Assembly (NCBI GenBank): GCA_900557385.1
Contig: USSP01000102.1
Location: 1-6,743, forward strand
Origin: an uncultured Lachnospiraceae bacterium
GTDB taxonomy: Bacteria; Bacillota; Clostridia; Lachnospirales; Lachnospiraceae
Length of the DNA stretch: 6,743 nt
Direction of reading: 5' to 3'
The notes below the pieces were generated by a model, which did not search any database, was not told where the DNA came from, and saw only the letters and a list, made by a program, of their open reading frames with translations. Made by a program: the position numbers and the translations under genes. Positions 1 to 6,664 of the stretch are shown piece by piece. Numbering within the stretch: the first letter of the stretch is position 1; each line of letters begins with the position of its first letter.

Positions 1-357
1 ACAAACTTCTCCGCCGCTATTTGTATTTGGGAAATCGGAACAATGACTCTCTTACTCAGCCACTTGTATAAACCTGCCAGGAACACTCCTATGAGGATGC
101 ACATCACAACCACGATCGAAATGATATACTGTGTTAATACCGTTCTTATTTCATTGACAGAGATATCCACTGCCAAAATTGCTACAGACTCCCCGGCAGA
201 ATTCATGATAGGCATCAGAGCCGTATAATCATAGCCAAATTCTGTTTTATTTCTGAAATAAGTAATTTCTCCGTTTCCTGTATGCATTCATCATATTATC
301 AACCTTGTCCGTATTCAGGGGTTTCACAATATAAATAAATTCGATCTCATAGTTTTC
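1..357 (-). pseudogene. Remnant of a membrane sensor protein (sensor domain end, TM helix, HAMP start); frameshifted and 5'-truncated
   Basis: Read on the minus strand, two frames carry pieces of one recognisable protein. The first, from about 357 to 290, encodes YEIEFIYIVKPLNTDKVDNM, which resembles the middle of an extracellular sensor (Cache-like) domain. The second frame is open from an ATG at 287 to the window edge (95 codons). It encodes TYFRNKTEFGYDYTALMP, a further sensor-domain strand ending in AVDISVNEIR, one hydrophobic helix (codons 54-74, about 66-128), then a basic turn and VIVPISQIQ, the start of a HAMP domain. Such proteins sit in the membrane and pass an external signal to a cytoplasmic output domain, here beyond the window. 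The first frame ends in TAA at 247-249, and the second has TGA at 288-290 just before its ATG. Joining them therefore needs a frame change near 250-290. No N-terminal membrane anchor is present, because the 338-residue gene occupies that place. The ATG at 287 has no good ribosome binding site. I read this as a decayed or recombined gene; a sequencing indel could explain the frame change but not the missing 5' part. The output domain cannot be told. Confidence 0.6.
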
Positions 358-1363
358 CTTTGTGCGCCTTTCTGCATTTTCGGAAGGAATCGGTTTCGTC
401 CATACTGTCCACTTCTATCACATTGTTAATTCCAAACAAGTAATAAGGAAGTGCCGGCATCGATACATAGTCCTTCACCGATTCTAATTTTTCCGGTATA
501 CCTGTCAGATTTCTGATTACCTTGTTCCGGTCCATATAAACGGAACGGGCGTCATAAAATCTCTGGCAAATAGCTTGATTTCTCTCATGAACCACTTCAC
601 ACCGGACATTTTTATGTAAGCTTTTCATTTGTTCTATCAATTCCAAATATAGATCACAAATCTCATGCGCAACCTCCCGGAACTCTGCAAGTGCATTTTC
701 CCGGACAACCAAATCTACCTCCTGCAAAACTGCCGTCAGATATTTGGCATAAGACATATCCGGTATCGGTATGACAAGAGGTGCGGAAAGTTCTCTTGCG
801 ATTTCAAAGGGATATTTAATGAATGCCCATTCCTGCGGCGTCAGTCCTGTTTTCTTATTTTCAAAATGTAATGCCTTGATCTCTTTTGCGTGCAGCATGA
901 TATAATTTGCAAAATCAACCTTCTCGTCTTCCTGCCCCTGTTCCCGATACGATTTGCCTGTATTGTAATCAAAGCAGGCTTTTTCCCCATCGTTTCTCAC
1001 AACTTCAATCATAACCTCATTGGTTCCAAATAAGCAGGGACCACCCTCTACCGCTACTTTCTCTCCCCTGGCGATTTGATTCGCTATCTCTGAAAGACCT
1101 GCCGAAAAATAAGGGAAACTCTCTTTCTTGGAATACCGGATACCGGCAATCAACGGAAGCTGCTCTTTTACCATGGAAAAATCAAGAATATCTAAGCATT
1201 GTTTATAACGCAATATTTTTTTCCCATTTTCTTTTTCTGCAAAATCATAAAAGTCTCCTGATACAATCTTGAAATCCAATGTCTCCCGGCTGGATTTTTC
1301 ATAGACAGTATCCTCAAAGCTTATACCGCTATTGGCACATAGCTCTGCAATCGATGTAATCAT
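347..1363 (-). CDS. Uncharacterised 338-residue protein, translationally coupled to the upstream SDR
   Basis: I do not recognise this family and assign no function. The product is soluble: there is no signal peptide and no long hydrophobic segment. Visible landmarks are a Gly-rich VEGGPCLFGTNE stretch (about residues 105-116), a PLVIPIPDMSYAKYL segment (195-209) that looks like a beta strand followed by a helix, a long charged helical region (about 211-255), and a conserved-looking C-terminal part with YYLFGINNVIEVDSMDETDS (307-326). Cysteines occur at about 9, 56, 110, 130, 236, 255, 266 and 330, with no obvious metal-binding spacing. The ATG (1361-1363) overlaps the TGA of the SDR gene by 4 nt (ATGA), with a weak AAGGA just upstream. 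Translation is therefore probably coupled, and the two products probably act in one pathway or complex. The gene runs directly into the sensor remnant, so its last few residues (about KAHKGKL) may be a fusion-created end rather than the ancestral one. That it is a real gene is well supported by length and coupling. Confidence 0.85.
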   Translation of the reverse strand: MITSIAELCANSGISFEDTVYEKSSRETLDFKIVSGDFYDFAEKENGKKILRYKQCLDILDFSMVKEQLPLIAGIRYSKKESFPYFSAGLSEIANQIARGEKVAVEGGPCLFGTNEVMIEVVRNDGEKACFDYNTGKSYREQGQEDEKVDFANYIMLHAKEIKALHFENKKTGLTPQEWAFIKYPFEIARELSAPLVIPIPDMSYAKYLTAVLQEVDLVVRENALAEFREVAHEICDLYLELIEQMKSLHKNVRCEVVHERNQAICQRFYDARSVYMDRNKVIRNLTGIPEKLESVKDYVSMPALPYYLFGINNVIEVDSMDETDSFRKCRKAHKGKL

Positions 1364-2424
1364 TTTCCTTCGTCCCCTGCTGAATAGAGAAAATCTCCCA
1401 AAATTCTCCTCTTCGTCTCTTCCAATTCCGTAATTACGTTATCGCACCAGGCGTCAAAAGCAGCATCCTCCTTCTGACATTCCGGATGACTCATAATATA
1501 TTCAATGGCCTTGCCGATTCCTTCCCTTGCAGAAACGGTGCAGATGAAGTCCGGCACAATTTTTTTGATTTTCGTATTGTCAAAGACGACGGTGCATGCC
1601 TTATCCCCTAAAAGTCCACCCCGAAAATCATAAGGAGATACCGCGTCCAGGTAAGCAGAAGAAACGTAGTAGGGCTTGTATTCCACACCTAATTTGTCCG
1701 CTGCGATCTGGTGAATCTGGTTCCAGGTAAGGGATTCGTCATTGGTAATCTGAAACGACTCTCCAATGGCATGGGGATTCGCCATCAGTCCTACAAAACC
1801 TTTTGCAAAATCCGTATTAAAGGTAATCGTCCAAAGACTGGTTCCATCCCCATGGACAATGACCGGTTTTCCTTCCATCATTCGCTTTAACACCTGGAAG
1901 CTTCCATTGTCGCCATGCACGCCAACCGGCACAGAACGCTCCCCGTAAGTGTGACTGGGACGTACGATGGTAACCGGAAATCCTTCTTCCCTGTATAACT
2001 TCATCAGATAATCTTCACATGCAATTTTATTTCTGGAATATTCCCAATATGGATTGGCAAGTGCTGTTCCTTCTGTGATACGATATTCTGCCACCGGTTT
2101 GTGATAGGCTGAAGCCGAGCTGATATACATAAATTGTTTTGTTTTTCCCTTGAACAAACGATAATCACGCTCCAACTGTTCCGGGACAAATCCGATAAAA
2201 TCGCATACCGTATCAAAGGTCAGGTCTTTGATTTTCTCTGCCACATCTGCTTCGTTATTGATATCCGCTGTGATTACTTTCACGTTTGCGGGGATTTCCA
2301 CGCTATGGAGCCCTCGGTTAATCAAATATAATTCCCAGTTGCCTTCCGTTGCCAATTTATTTGTAATGGCAGTACTAATTGTACCTGTTCCTCCGATAAA
2401 TAGTGCTCTCATTTTAACAATCAT
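1360..2424 (-). CDS. NAD(P)-dependent epimerase/dehydratase, extended SDR family
   Basis: A Rossmann-fold sugar-nucleotide-type epimerase/dehydratase or related cytoplasmic oxidoreductase. Residues are numbered from the ATG at 2424. The N-terminus has the dinucleotide-binding strand and glycine motif ALFIGGTGTIS (7-17), followed by LYLINRG (32-38), where the acidic or basic residue after the second strand helps choose NAD or NADP. An acidic TADIN (52-56) sits near the adenine. MYISSASAY (99-107) supplies the catalytic Ser region. The catalytic Tyr-Lys pair is Y129-SRN-K133, and IVRPSHTYG (153-161) is the typical following strand. The C-terminal part (about 185-350) is the variable substrate domain. 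The single-domain length of about 350 residues is normal for extended SDRs. The overall pattern (GGTGTIS, NRG, VRPSHTYG) resembles the CSP41-like/atypical SDR group more than GalE. The substrate is unknown. A second ATG at 2412 (Met5) gives MRALFIGG, the usual family start, so the true protein may be 350 residues. It shares an ATGA overlap with the downstream unknown gene. Confidence 0.9.
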   Translation of the reverse strand: MIVKMRALFIGGTGTISTAITNKLATEGNWELYLINRGLHSVEIPANVKVITADINNEADVAEKIKDLTFDTVCDFIGFVPEQLERDYRLFKGKTKQFMYISSASAYHKPVAEYRITEGTALANPYWEYSRNKIACEDYLMKLYREEGFPVTIVRPSHTYGERSVPVGVHGDNGSFQVLKRMMEGKPVIVHGDGTSLWTITFNTDFAKGFVGLMANPHAIGESFQITNDESLTWNQIHQIAADKLGVEYKPYYVSSAYLDAVSPYDFRGGLLGDKACTVVFDNTKIKKIVPDFICTVSAREGIGKAIEYIMSHPECQKEDAAFDAWCDNVITELEETKRRILGDFLYSAGDEGK

Positions 2425-2425
2425 T

Positions 2426-2431
2426 CCTCCC
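2426..2431 (-). promoter_or_regulatory. Ribosome binding site of the SDR gene, oddly spaced
   Basis: GGGAGG on the minus strand is the only strong Shine-Dalgarno sequence upstream of the SDR. It lies 1 nt before the first ATG (2424) and 13 nt before the second in-frame ATG (2412). Neither is the ideal 5-9 nt. Homology to the family start favours 2412, while the distance leaves both open. Confidence 0.55.
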
Positions 2432-2490
2432 GGTCACATTTTCATGCCCTACTGTTTGCTTCCTGTCACGTTTGTTGTTTCGTTCGCTTT

Positions 2491-2523
2491 ATTTTACTAC
2501 ATAAAGAAATGTTGAACAACATT
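2491..2523 (-). promoter_or_regulatory. Candidate promoter with palindromic operator over the -35 box (SDR operon)
   Basis: On the minus strand TTGTTC (2514-2519) and TAAAAT (2491-2496) are separated by exactly 17 nt, a good sigma-A layout with a 3/6 match at -35 and a 5/6 match at -10. The -35 box is inside the inverted repeat AATGTTG-AA-CAACATT (plus-strand reading, 2508-2523), with perfect 7-bp arms. A dimeric regulator bound there would block or recruit polymerase. Transcription would begin near 2484, leaving a leader of about 60-70 nt. No regulator gene lies beside it in this window. The promoter is plausible; the operator role is inference. Confidence 0.45.
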
Positions 2524-2565
2524 ATTTTAATTCTGGAATTTTCCTGGTCACACTCAATTCGAATG

Positions 2566-2602
2566 AAAAAACGCCGACCCAAGATTTTCTTCCAGGGTCG
2601 GC
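2566..2602 (-). terminator. Intrinsic terminator of the ABC transporter operon
   Basis: The arms GCCGACCC (2573-2580) and GGGTCGGC (2595-2602) form a perfect GC-rich 8-bp stem with a 14-nt loop that contains a further short AAGA/TCTT pairing. Read on the minus strand, the stem is followed by six Ts (2566-2571). It begins 15 nt after the stop of the DUF4340 gene and so ends that operon before the SDR promoter. Confidence 0.92.
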
Positions 2603-2616
2603 ATTTTATTTTTCTT

Positions 2617-3273
2617 TTATTCTTCTATTGATTCTGTTTCTGCCGTTTCACTGCTTTCCTGCGTTTCTACTGTTTCCGCAGTCTTAAGTCCGGTTTCTGC
2701 TGTTTCCGTCACGGTTTCCGCGGTTTCCTCTGTCTCATCCTCTGCAGCTATGAAATCACTGACGGGCACCTCAAAAGCATTACACTTTGCCTTGATAGTT
2801 GTATATACCGTATTTTCACCTTCCAGGGAAATGTAATTTTTATAAATCGCATCGTTATAATCCCCGAAGAGAATGGTGTAGGAATCTGTATCACTCTTCA
2901 TACAAACGGTTACTACCGCCGGATCAAGCCCGTACTGAGACAAATCTTCTACATCCGTTATCCGGTTCTCCGAGGAAATATTGTTGACCTCTGTAATCAG
3001 ATTTGCCACCTTATCCTGATCCAGTTCCATCGTACTGTCATCCGCATTCACCCAGGTATCATTTTCCTTACGAAATTGTGTGGTCACTCCATCATAGGTA
3101 TAGGTAATGCCGGTAATGGAATCCGCATCAAAATTCGTTACCTCATAATTGTCGTTTCCACTGTCTTCCGTTTCGGCAGCTTTCTTGTTGTGTACCTGTA
3201 AAAGCACATAAGCCACCACCAATACAACCAGTACCAAAACCATAATGAGCATGGTTCTTGTTTTCTTTTTCAT
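2617..3273 (-). CDS. DUF4340-type membrane-anchored protein of a Gld-like ABC transporter
   Basis: A 218-residue protein with a short basic N-terminus (MKKKTR), one hydrophobic helix at about 8-26 with no evident lipobox, then a domain outside the membrane. The core (about 42-175) has features I associate with DUF4340: ITGITYTYDG near the start, a charged strand ending in TWVNADDSTMELDQDKVANLI, a SQYGLDPA motif (112-119), and a TILFGDYN strand (133-140) followed by YKNYISLEGENTVYTT. DUF4340 proteins are usually encoded next to GldG/ABC-2 genes, as here, and are thought to be accessory parts of the complex; their mechanism is not established. This copy is short, with one DUF4340 unit where longer members have more. 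The tail (176-218) is acidic, low in complexity and built on TAET repeats. The start has AAGG 7 nt upstream, and the gene follows the permease after 23 nt in the same operon. Confidence 0.85.
   Translation of the reverse strand: MKKKTRTMLIMVLVLVVLVVAYVLLQVHNKKAAETEDSGNDNYEVTNFDADSITGITYTYDGVTTQFRKENDTWVNADDSTMELDQDKVANLITEVNNISSENRITDVEDLSQYGLDPAVVTVCMKSDTDSYTILFGDYNDAIYKNYISLEGENTVYTTIKAKCNAFEVPVSDFIAAEDETEETAETVTETAETGLKTAETVETQESSETAETESIEE
2662..2724 (-). repeat. Three degenerate 21-bp in-frame repeats in the DUF4340 tail
   Basis: Codons 184-204 encode TAETVTE, TAETGLK and TAETVET, three consecutive 7-residue units, and a fourth TAET lies at 210-213. The DNA copies differ at third positions, so the repeat is old or kept at protein level. 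It encodes a Thr/Glu-rich, probably unfolded tail. Confidence 0.8.
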
Positions 3274-3296
3274 GTTAAAACCTTACCTTTCTGTCC

Positions 3297-5417
3297 TTAC
3301 GCTTTCTTTCTGCGGCGCAGCCATACAACCAGACCGGTTATGAGAAATGCCAGCGGAATCACGGCAGTGGTGATCACGGCAAGGATCACAATATTCTGCT
3401 GGGTCAGTAATAAAGTTGATACCTCATAGGATTTCACCGGAATGGAAATACCTGCATCATAGGTTCCGAATGTTCCGAGGCAATTTGCAAACAACTGAGA
3501 GTTTGCCCCGGATACCATGGTATCTGCAGAACTGGTAAACATGACATAGCTGGAAAACAGCAGCATATTGGCACTACCGGAATCCAGTGTTTTCTCTGCT
3601 TTCAGTCCAATATAGAAAGGGCCGTTCACATCCCCCGCCTCCGGTGTCAGGGAATCAGAATTACTCAAATCCGTTCTGGAAAAAGAAGCCTCAGAGGTCG
3701 TAAGCAAAGGAGTAATCGTCACGTCATCATCCTCTTCTGTCTGTGTGATTCCTACTGCATAAGGAGCGAATATATAGTAATTTCCGGCGATTGCACTGGT
3801 CAGACTATCAGAGGTTGAAATATCCGTCAGCAGATAATAGGGGCTCTGATAATAGTGATTCTGATCCTGCTCAAAAACCATACCCGGTTGTGCCTCTAAA
3901 TCAAAATAATTCAAGATTTTCTGGAAGTTCGGCTGTGTATCCTCCGTATATCCGGCAACTACAAATACACTTCCACCCTGCTCCAGATAAGCCAGTATTT
4001 TATCTGAATCATCCGCAGAAAAATCGCTCTGGGGTGCATCAATCAAGATTCCTGCTGCGTCTTCGGGTATCGTGTCTACATCCATCAGCTGTAAATCTTC
4101 CGTATCAATATTTGCCTTTGCGATCAACTGGGTAAAGGAGCTTTCCAACTGCTGTTCTCCGTGTCCGGTAGTTACATAAATCTTAGGCATCTCGTCGCTG
4201 ACCACATAGGCAATGGCACTGGTAATCTGCCCTTCGCCGTCATAGCCTGTCGTCGTACTCTGATAGGTGCTGTAGTCAAAGCTGCTCTCATACAAATCGG
4301 AGGAACTGATTACTTTGTAACGTTTCGCGCTTTCCACAATGACGGTTCCTCTGGATACGGTCGTAGAAGCATCCATATACTGGGAAGCAAATTTCGGATT
4401 GACCACAGGATCCACATATTCTACCGAAATCTTATCCGTCAGTTCTTTGTAATGATCCAGTGTCTGCGTCAGCATGGAATCCGTATTATCTTCTGTATTT
4501 AACACATAAATCGTAACATCATCCGTTAATCCGGAGACATAGTCAATACTATCCTGGGTCAGGGAATATAGTTTATTGGTTGTAAGATCCCAGACGGTAT
4601 ATTTCGCAGGCAAAGCACCCACAATCAGATTCACAGCTACAACAACTGCTACAATGATCACTGTCATGGTTGAATTATAGGCGCTGATGGACATATTTTT
4701 CACAGATACACTGTAACGGCGTTTCTGAATCATCTGACAGGTCAAAAACAACATCAGCACAATGACGGACAGAAAATAAATAATTACATCAATATGCAAG
4801 GTTCCTTCCAGGGAATCATAAAACCGGCTTGACATATCAAAGATATTCAAAAATCTGGTCAGCAGATTTCCTGACTGGGAAATCAGACTGGTAATCCCAG
4901 ACATAACAAAACCTAAAAACAACAATGCAAAGGTTACAACCGCAGAAATCACAACACTTTCTGTCAGGGAAGATACAAAAGTACCTACTGCAATTGCTGC
5001 CAGACCATATAAATAAAAAGCCAGAAGCGCCAGATAAGATTCACCCATGGGCACCGATCCAAAATGGGAAAGAATCAAAGGATAAACTGCCACAATGAGG
5101 CAGGGAATTGTATAAATCGTCACCAGTGCCAGATATTTACCCAGTACAATTTTTCCAACGGAAACAGGTGCCGTCAGAATTAACTGGTCGGTTTTGTTTT
5201 TCCGCTCTTCTGCCAGAATTCGCATGGTCAATACCGGTACCGTCAGCATGAACAAAAAGACGACACTTTGCAGTGCATAGGAAATCTGGGGATAACCATA
5301 CATCAGATTATATACGGTAAAGTATAAGCCAATCATAAATAAGGTCGCACCAATGAAAAGGCAGCCAATGACTGACTGAAAATAGGACTTTAACTCTCTT
5401 TTATAAATTGCTTTCAT
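3297..5417 (-). CDS. GldF-GldG fusion: ABC-2 permease joined to GldG-like auxiliary domain
   Basis: Membrane subunit of an ABC-2 transporter. Numbered from the ATG at 5417 (706 residues), the N-terminal 240 residues form a GldF-like permease. Six membrane helices lie at about 16-36, 48-66, 91-116, 126-148, 153-177 and 209-228, with the typical cytoplasmic ILAEERKNKTDQLILTAPVS loop (67-86) that couples to the ATPase. A seventh helix (249-270) starts the GldG part: DLTTNKLYSLTQDS (277-290), an extracytoplasmic domain with QITSAIAYV (397-405) and VTTGHGEQQ (415-423), both characteristic of the ABC_transp_aux/GldG family, and a closing helix at 674-700 followed by RRRKKA. In Bacteroidetes GldF and GldG are separate proteins; here they are one chain. 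A longer reading from 5462 is possible, but the 5417 ATG has GAGGA 8 nt upstream and gives MKAIYKRELKSYF, the usual permease start. It overlaps the ATPase gene by 17 nt, which suggests coupled translation. The substrate is unknown. Confidence 0.9.
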   Translation of the reverse strand: MKAIYKRELKSYFQSVIGCLFIGATLFMIGLYFTVYNLMYGYPQISYALQSVVFLFMLTVPVLTMRILAEERKNKTDQLILTAPVSVGKIVLGKYLALVTIYTIPCLIVAVYPLILSHFGSVPMGESYLALLAFYLYGLAAIAVGTFVSSLTESVVISAVVTFALLFLGFVMSGITSLISQSGNLLTRFLNIFDMSSRFYDSLEGTLHIDVIIYFLSVIVLMLFLTCQMIQKRRYSVSVKNMSISAYNSTMTVIIVAVVVAVNLIVGALPAKYTVWDLTTNKLYSLTQDSIDYVSGLTDDVTIYVLNTEDNTDSMLTQTLDHYKELTDKISVEYVDPVVNPKFASQYMDASTTVSRGTVIVESAKRYKVISSSDLYESSFDYSTYQSTTTGYDGEGQITSAIAYVVSDEMPKIYVTTGHGEQQLESSFTQLIAKANIDTEDLQLMDVDTIPEDAAGILIDAPQSDFSADDSDKILAYLEQGGSVFVVAGYTEDTQPNFQKILNYFDLEAQPGMVFEQDQNHYYQSPYYLLTDISTSDSLTSAIAGNYYIFAPYAVGITQTEEDDDVTITPLLTTSEASFSRTDLSNSDSLTPEAGDVNGPFYIGLKAEKTLDSGSANMLLFSSYVMFTSSADTMVSGANSQLFANCLGTFGTYDAGISIPVKSYEVSTLLLTQQNIVILAVITTAVIPLAFLITGLVVWLRRRKKA

Positions 5418-6477
5418 GATTTTCATCCTCACTTTCTGTCTGTTCCGGTGCTGCATTTTCATTCGATGCTGTACTGGTTACTTCTACAGAGTCCTCTTCT
5501 AAATTCACTTCTGTATTTTCCTCCGGCTTTTCTTCCTTCTTTGCTTCATCAGTCAGCTGTAAGAAAATATCCTCCAAAGATTTTTCTACTCTGGTCATGG
5601 ACACAACGGGCAGATGATTTTGTAATAAACTTTTGCCCAGTTCCTTACGCACATCTACGCTCTTTGGCGTGTGGAGACTTGCAAAGACAATTTCAGGATC
5701 ACTTTCGGATACGGTAATATTCTCCACTTCCACATCCTGTAACCCGGATAAAGCCTCACCCAAGGCTCCTGCCGTTCCCAGCACTTCCAACTGAATCTGG
5801 GCTTTTGCATCCATCATGCGTTCCAAACCTTCCGGTGTATCACAGGCTACCAGCTTTCCTTTAGAAATAATCATGATCTTATCACAAACTGCTGCCACTT
5901 CGGACAGAATATGACTGCTTAAAATAACGGTATGCTGTTCGCCCAGATGTTTGATCAACTCACGAATTTCGATGATTTGTTTCGGATCAAGTCCGACGGT
6001 AGGCTCATCCAGAATGATAACTTCCGGATTTCCGAGAATCGCCTGGGCAAGACCGACTCTCTGTTTATAACCTTTAGACAAATTCTTAATCAGACTGTTT
6101 TTCTTGTCTGCTATCATTACGGTCTGCATGGCCTGGGAAATCTGTTCTTTCCGCTCTGCCTTTGGAACCTTTTTTAATTCCGCTACAAACTGTAAATATT
6201 CTCCTACCGTCATGTCGGTATAAAGAGGTGGAATTTCCGGAAGATAACCAATGGACTTCTTTGCCTCCTCCGGCTCTTTTAAAATATCATGTCCATCAAT
6301 TTTCACGCTGCCTTCGCTGGCTGCTATGTACCCGGTCATAATATTCATTGTAGTGGATTTACCGGCACCGTTAGGTCCCAGAAAACCATAAATCTGTCCC
6401 TTCTCTACCTGAAAAGACAGATGATCCACCGCCAGATGGTTTCCATACCGTTTTACCAAATTTTCCACTTCGATCAT
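5401..6477 (-). CDS. ABC transporter ATP-binding protein, GldA/ABC-2 type
   Basis: Cytoplasmic ATPase that powers the adjoining permease. It contains, in order, Walker A GPNGAGKST (34-42), the Q-loop region IGYLPEIPPLY (77-86, with Glu where many ABC ATPases have Gln, a variant I associate with GldA/NatA-like members), the signature LSKGYKQR (133-140), Walker B VIILDEP (153-159) with catalytic E158, the D-loop GLDP (162-165), and the switch His in SSHI (H189). All catalytic residues are present. A C-terminal domain (about 225-310) with VEKSLEDIFLQLTDE is usual in this subfamily. After it comes an acidic, probably disordered tail of about 45 residues (314-358), rich in Glu, Asn and Ser, which is unusual. 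The start is well set: AAGGGAGGT lies 6 nt before the ATG. It is the first gene of the three-gene operon, preceded by a candidate promoter and the terminator of the previous gene. The name gldA would fit by similarity, but gliding is not implied. Confidence 0.95.
   Translation of the reverse strand: MIEVENLVKRYGNHLAVDHLSFQVEKGQIYGFLGPNGAGKSTTMNIMTGYIAASEGSVKIDGHDILKEPEEAKKSIGYLPEIPPLYTDMTVGEYLQFVAELKKVPKAERKEQISQAMQTVMIADKKNSLIKNLSKGYKQRVGLAQAILGNPEVIILDEPTVGLDPKQIIEIRELIKHLGEQHTVILSSHILSEVAAVCDKIMIISKGKLVACDTPEGLERMMDAKAQIQLEVLGTAGALGEALSGLQDVEVENITVSESDPEIVFASLHTPKSVDVRKELGKSLLQNHLPVVSMTRVEKSLEDIFLQLTDEAKKEEKPEENTEVNLEEDSVEVTSTASNENAAPEQTESEDENHESNL
5426..5430 (-). promoter_or_regulatory. 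Ribosome binding site fixing the start of the GldFG fusion
   Basis: GAGGA on the minus strand lies 8 nt before the ATG at 5417 and inside the last codons of the ATPase gene. This favours the 706-residue product over the longer reading that begins at 5462. Confidence 0.7.
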
Positions 6478-6483
6478 GGTAAG

Positions 6484-6492
6484 ACCTCCCTT
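6484..6492 (-). promoter_or_regulatory. Strong ribosome binding site of the ABC ATPase
   Basis: AAGGGAGGT on the minus strand ends 6 nt before the ATG at 6477. It is nearly complementary to the 16S rRNA 3' end and decides this start. Confidence 0.85.
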
Positions 6493-6507
6493 GTTGTATT
6501 CAAAAAG

Positions 6508-6536
6508 AGTATACGCAGGAAATGTGTTTAAATTCT
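6508..6536 (-). promoter_or_regulatory. Candidate promoter of the ABC transporter operon
   Basis: On the minus strand TATACT (6508-6513) is a 5/6 match to the sigma-A -10 box, about 31 nt before the ATPase ATG. That gives a leader of roughly 24 nt containing the strong ribosome binding site. The -35 position, 17 nt further upstream (AGAATT, 6531-6536), is a poor match, so the promoter may be weak or need an activator. Confidence 0.4.
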
Positions 6537-6583
6537 GCTTATTTTGTGAAAAATCTGTGTCCAGAAAATGTGGTACCGGAGAT

Positions 6584-6628
6584 AAAAAGAAACGACATCC
6601 TCAATCCCCTTTTGAGTCTGTCGTTTCT
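6584..6628 (-). terminator. Intrinsic terminator of the gene upstream of the ABC operon
   Basis: AGAAACGACA (6588-6597) and TGTCGTTTCT (6619-6628) form a perfect 10-bp stem. Inside it CTCAA (6600-6604) pairs with TTGAG (6612-6616) after a 2x2 internal mismatch. On the minus strand the stem runs into TTTTT (6584-6588). It lies just after the stop codons of the gene entering from the right edge, and about 70 nt upstream of the ABC operon -10 box. Confidence 0.88.
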
Positions 6629-6664
6629 CTCAGCTTTTATTTCTTTAATTTCCCAATCATGGAC

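Noticed and set aside
43..228. Plus-strand open frame of 61 codons
   Set aside because: It lies antisense to the sensor remnant, whose minus-strand translation has clear sensor, membrane and HAMP features. It has no ribosome binding site.
2228..2515. Plus-strand open frame of 95 codons ending in the intergenic region
   Set aside because: Most of it is antisense to the conserved N-terminus of the SDR, and its remainder overlaps the minus-strand promoter. It has no ribosome binding site or recognisable domain.
2536..2545. Short palindrome GGAA-TT-TTCC (plus-strand reading) upstream of the SDR promoter
   Set aside because: Four-base arms are expected by chance in AT-rich intergenic DNA, and it is not placed over promoter elements.
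2635..2724. CRISPR-like or intergenic repeat array
   Set aside because: The repeats are 21 bp, in frame inside a coding gene, degenerate and without spacers.
3791..4502. Two plus-strand open frames of 114 and 113 codons inside the GldFG gene
   Set aside because: Both are antisense shadows of the GldG domain, with no start signals and unlike any protein family.
5418..5462. Fifteen extra N-terminal residues on the GldFG protein (start at 5462)
   Set aside because: The added residues are basic and not family-like, and they lie inside the ATPase coding sequence. The ATG at 5417 has a well-spaced GAGGA.
2617..6477. A gliding-motility locus
   Set aside because: Only the transporter-like genes are present, with no other gld or spr genes. 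The organism appears to be a Firmicute, where these families occur without gliding.
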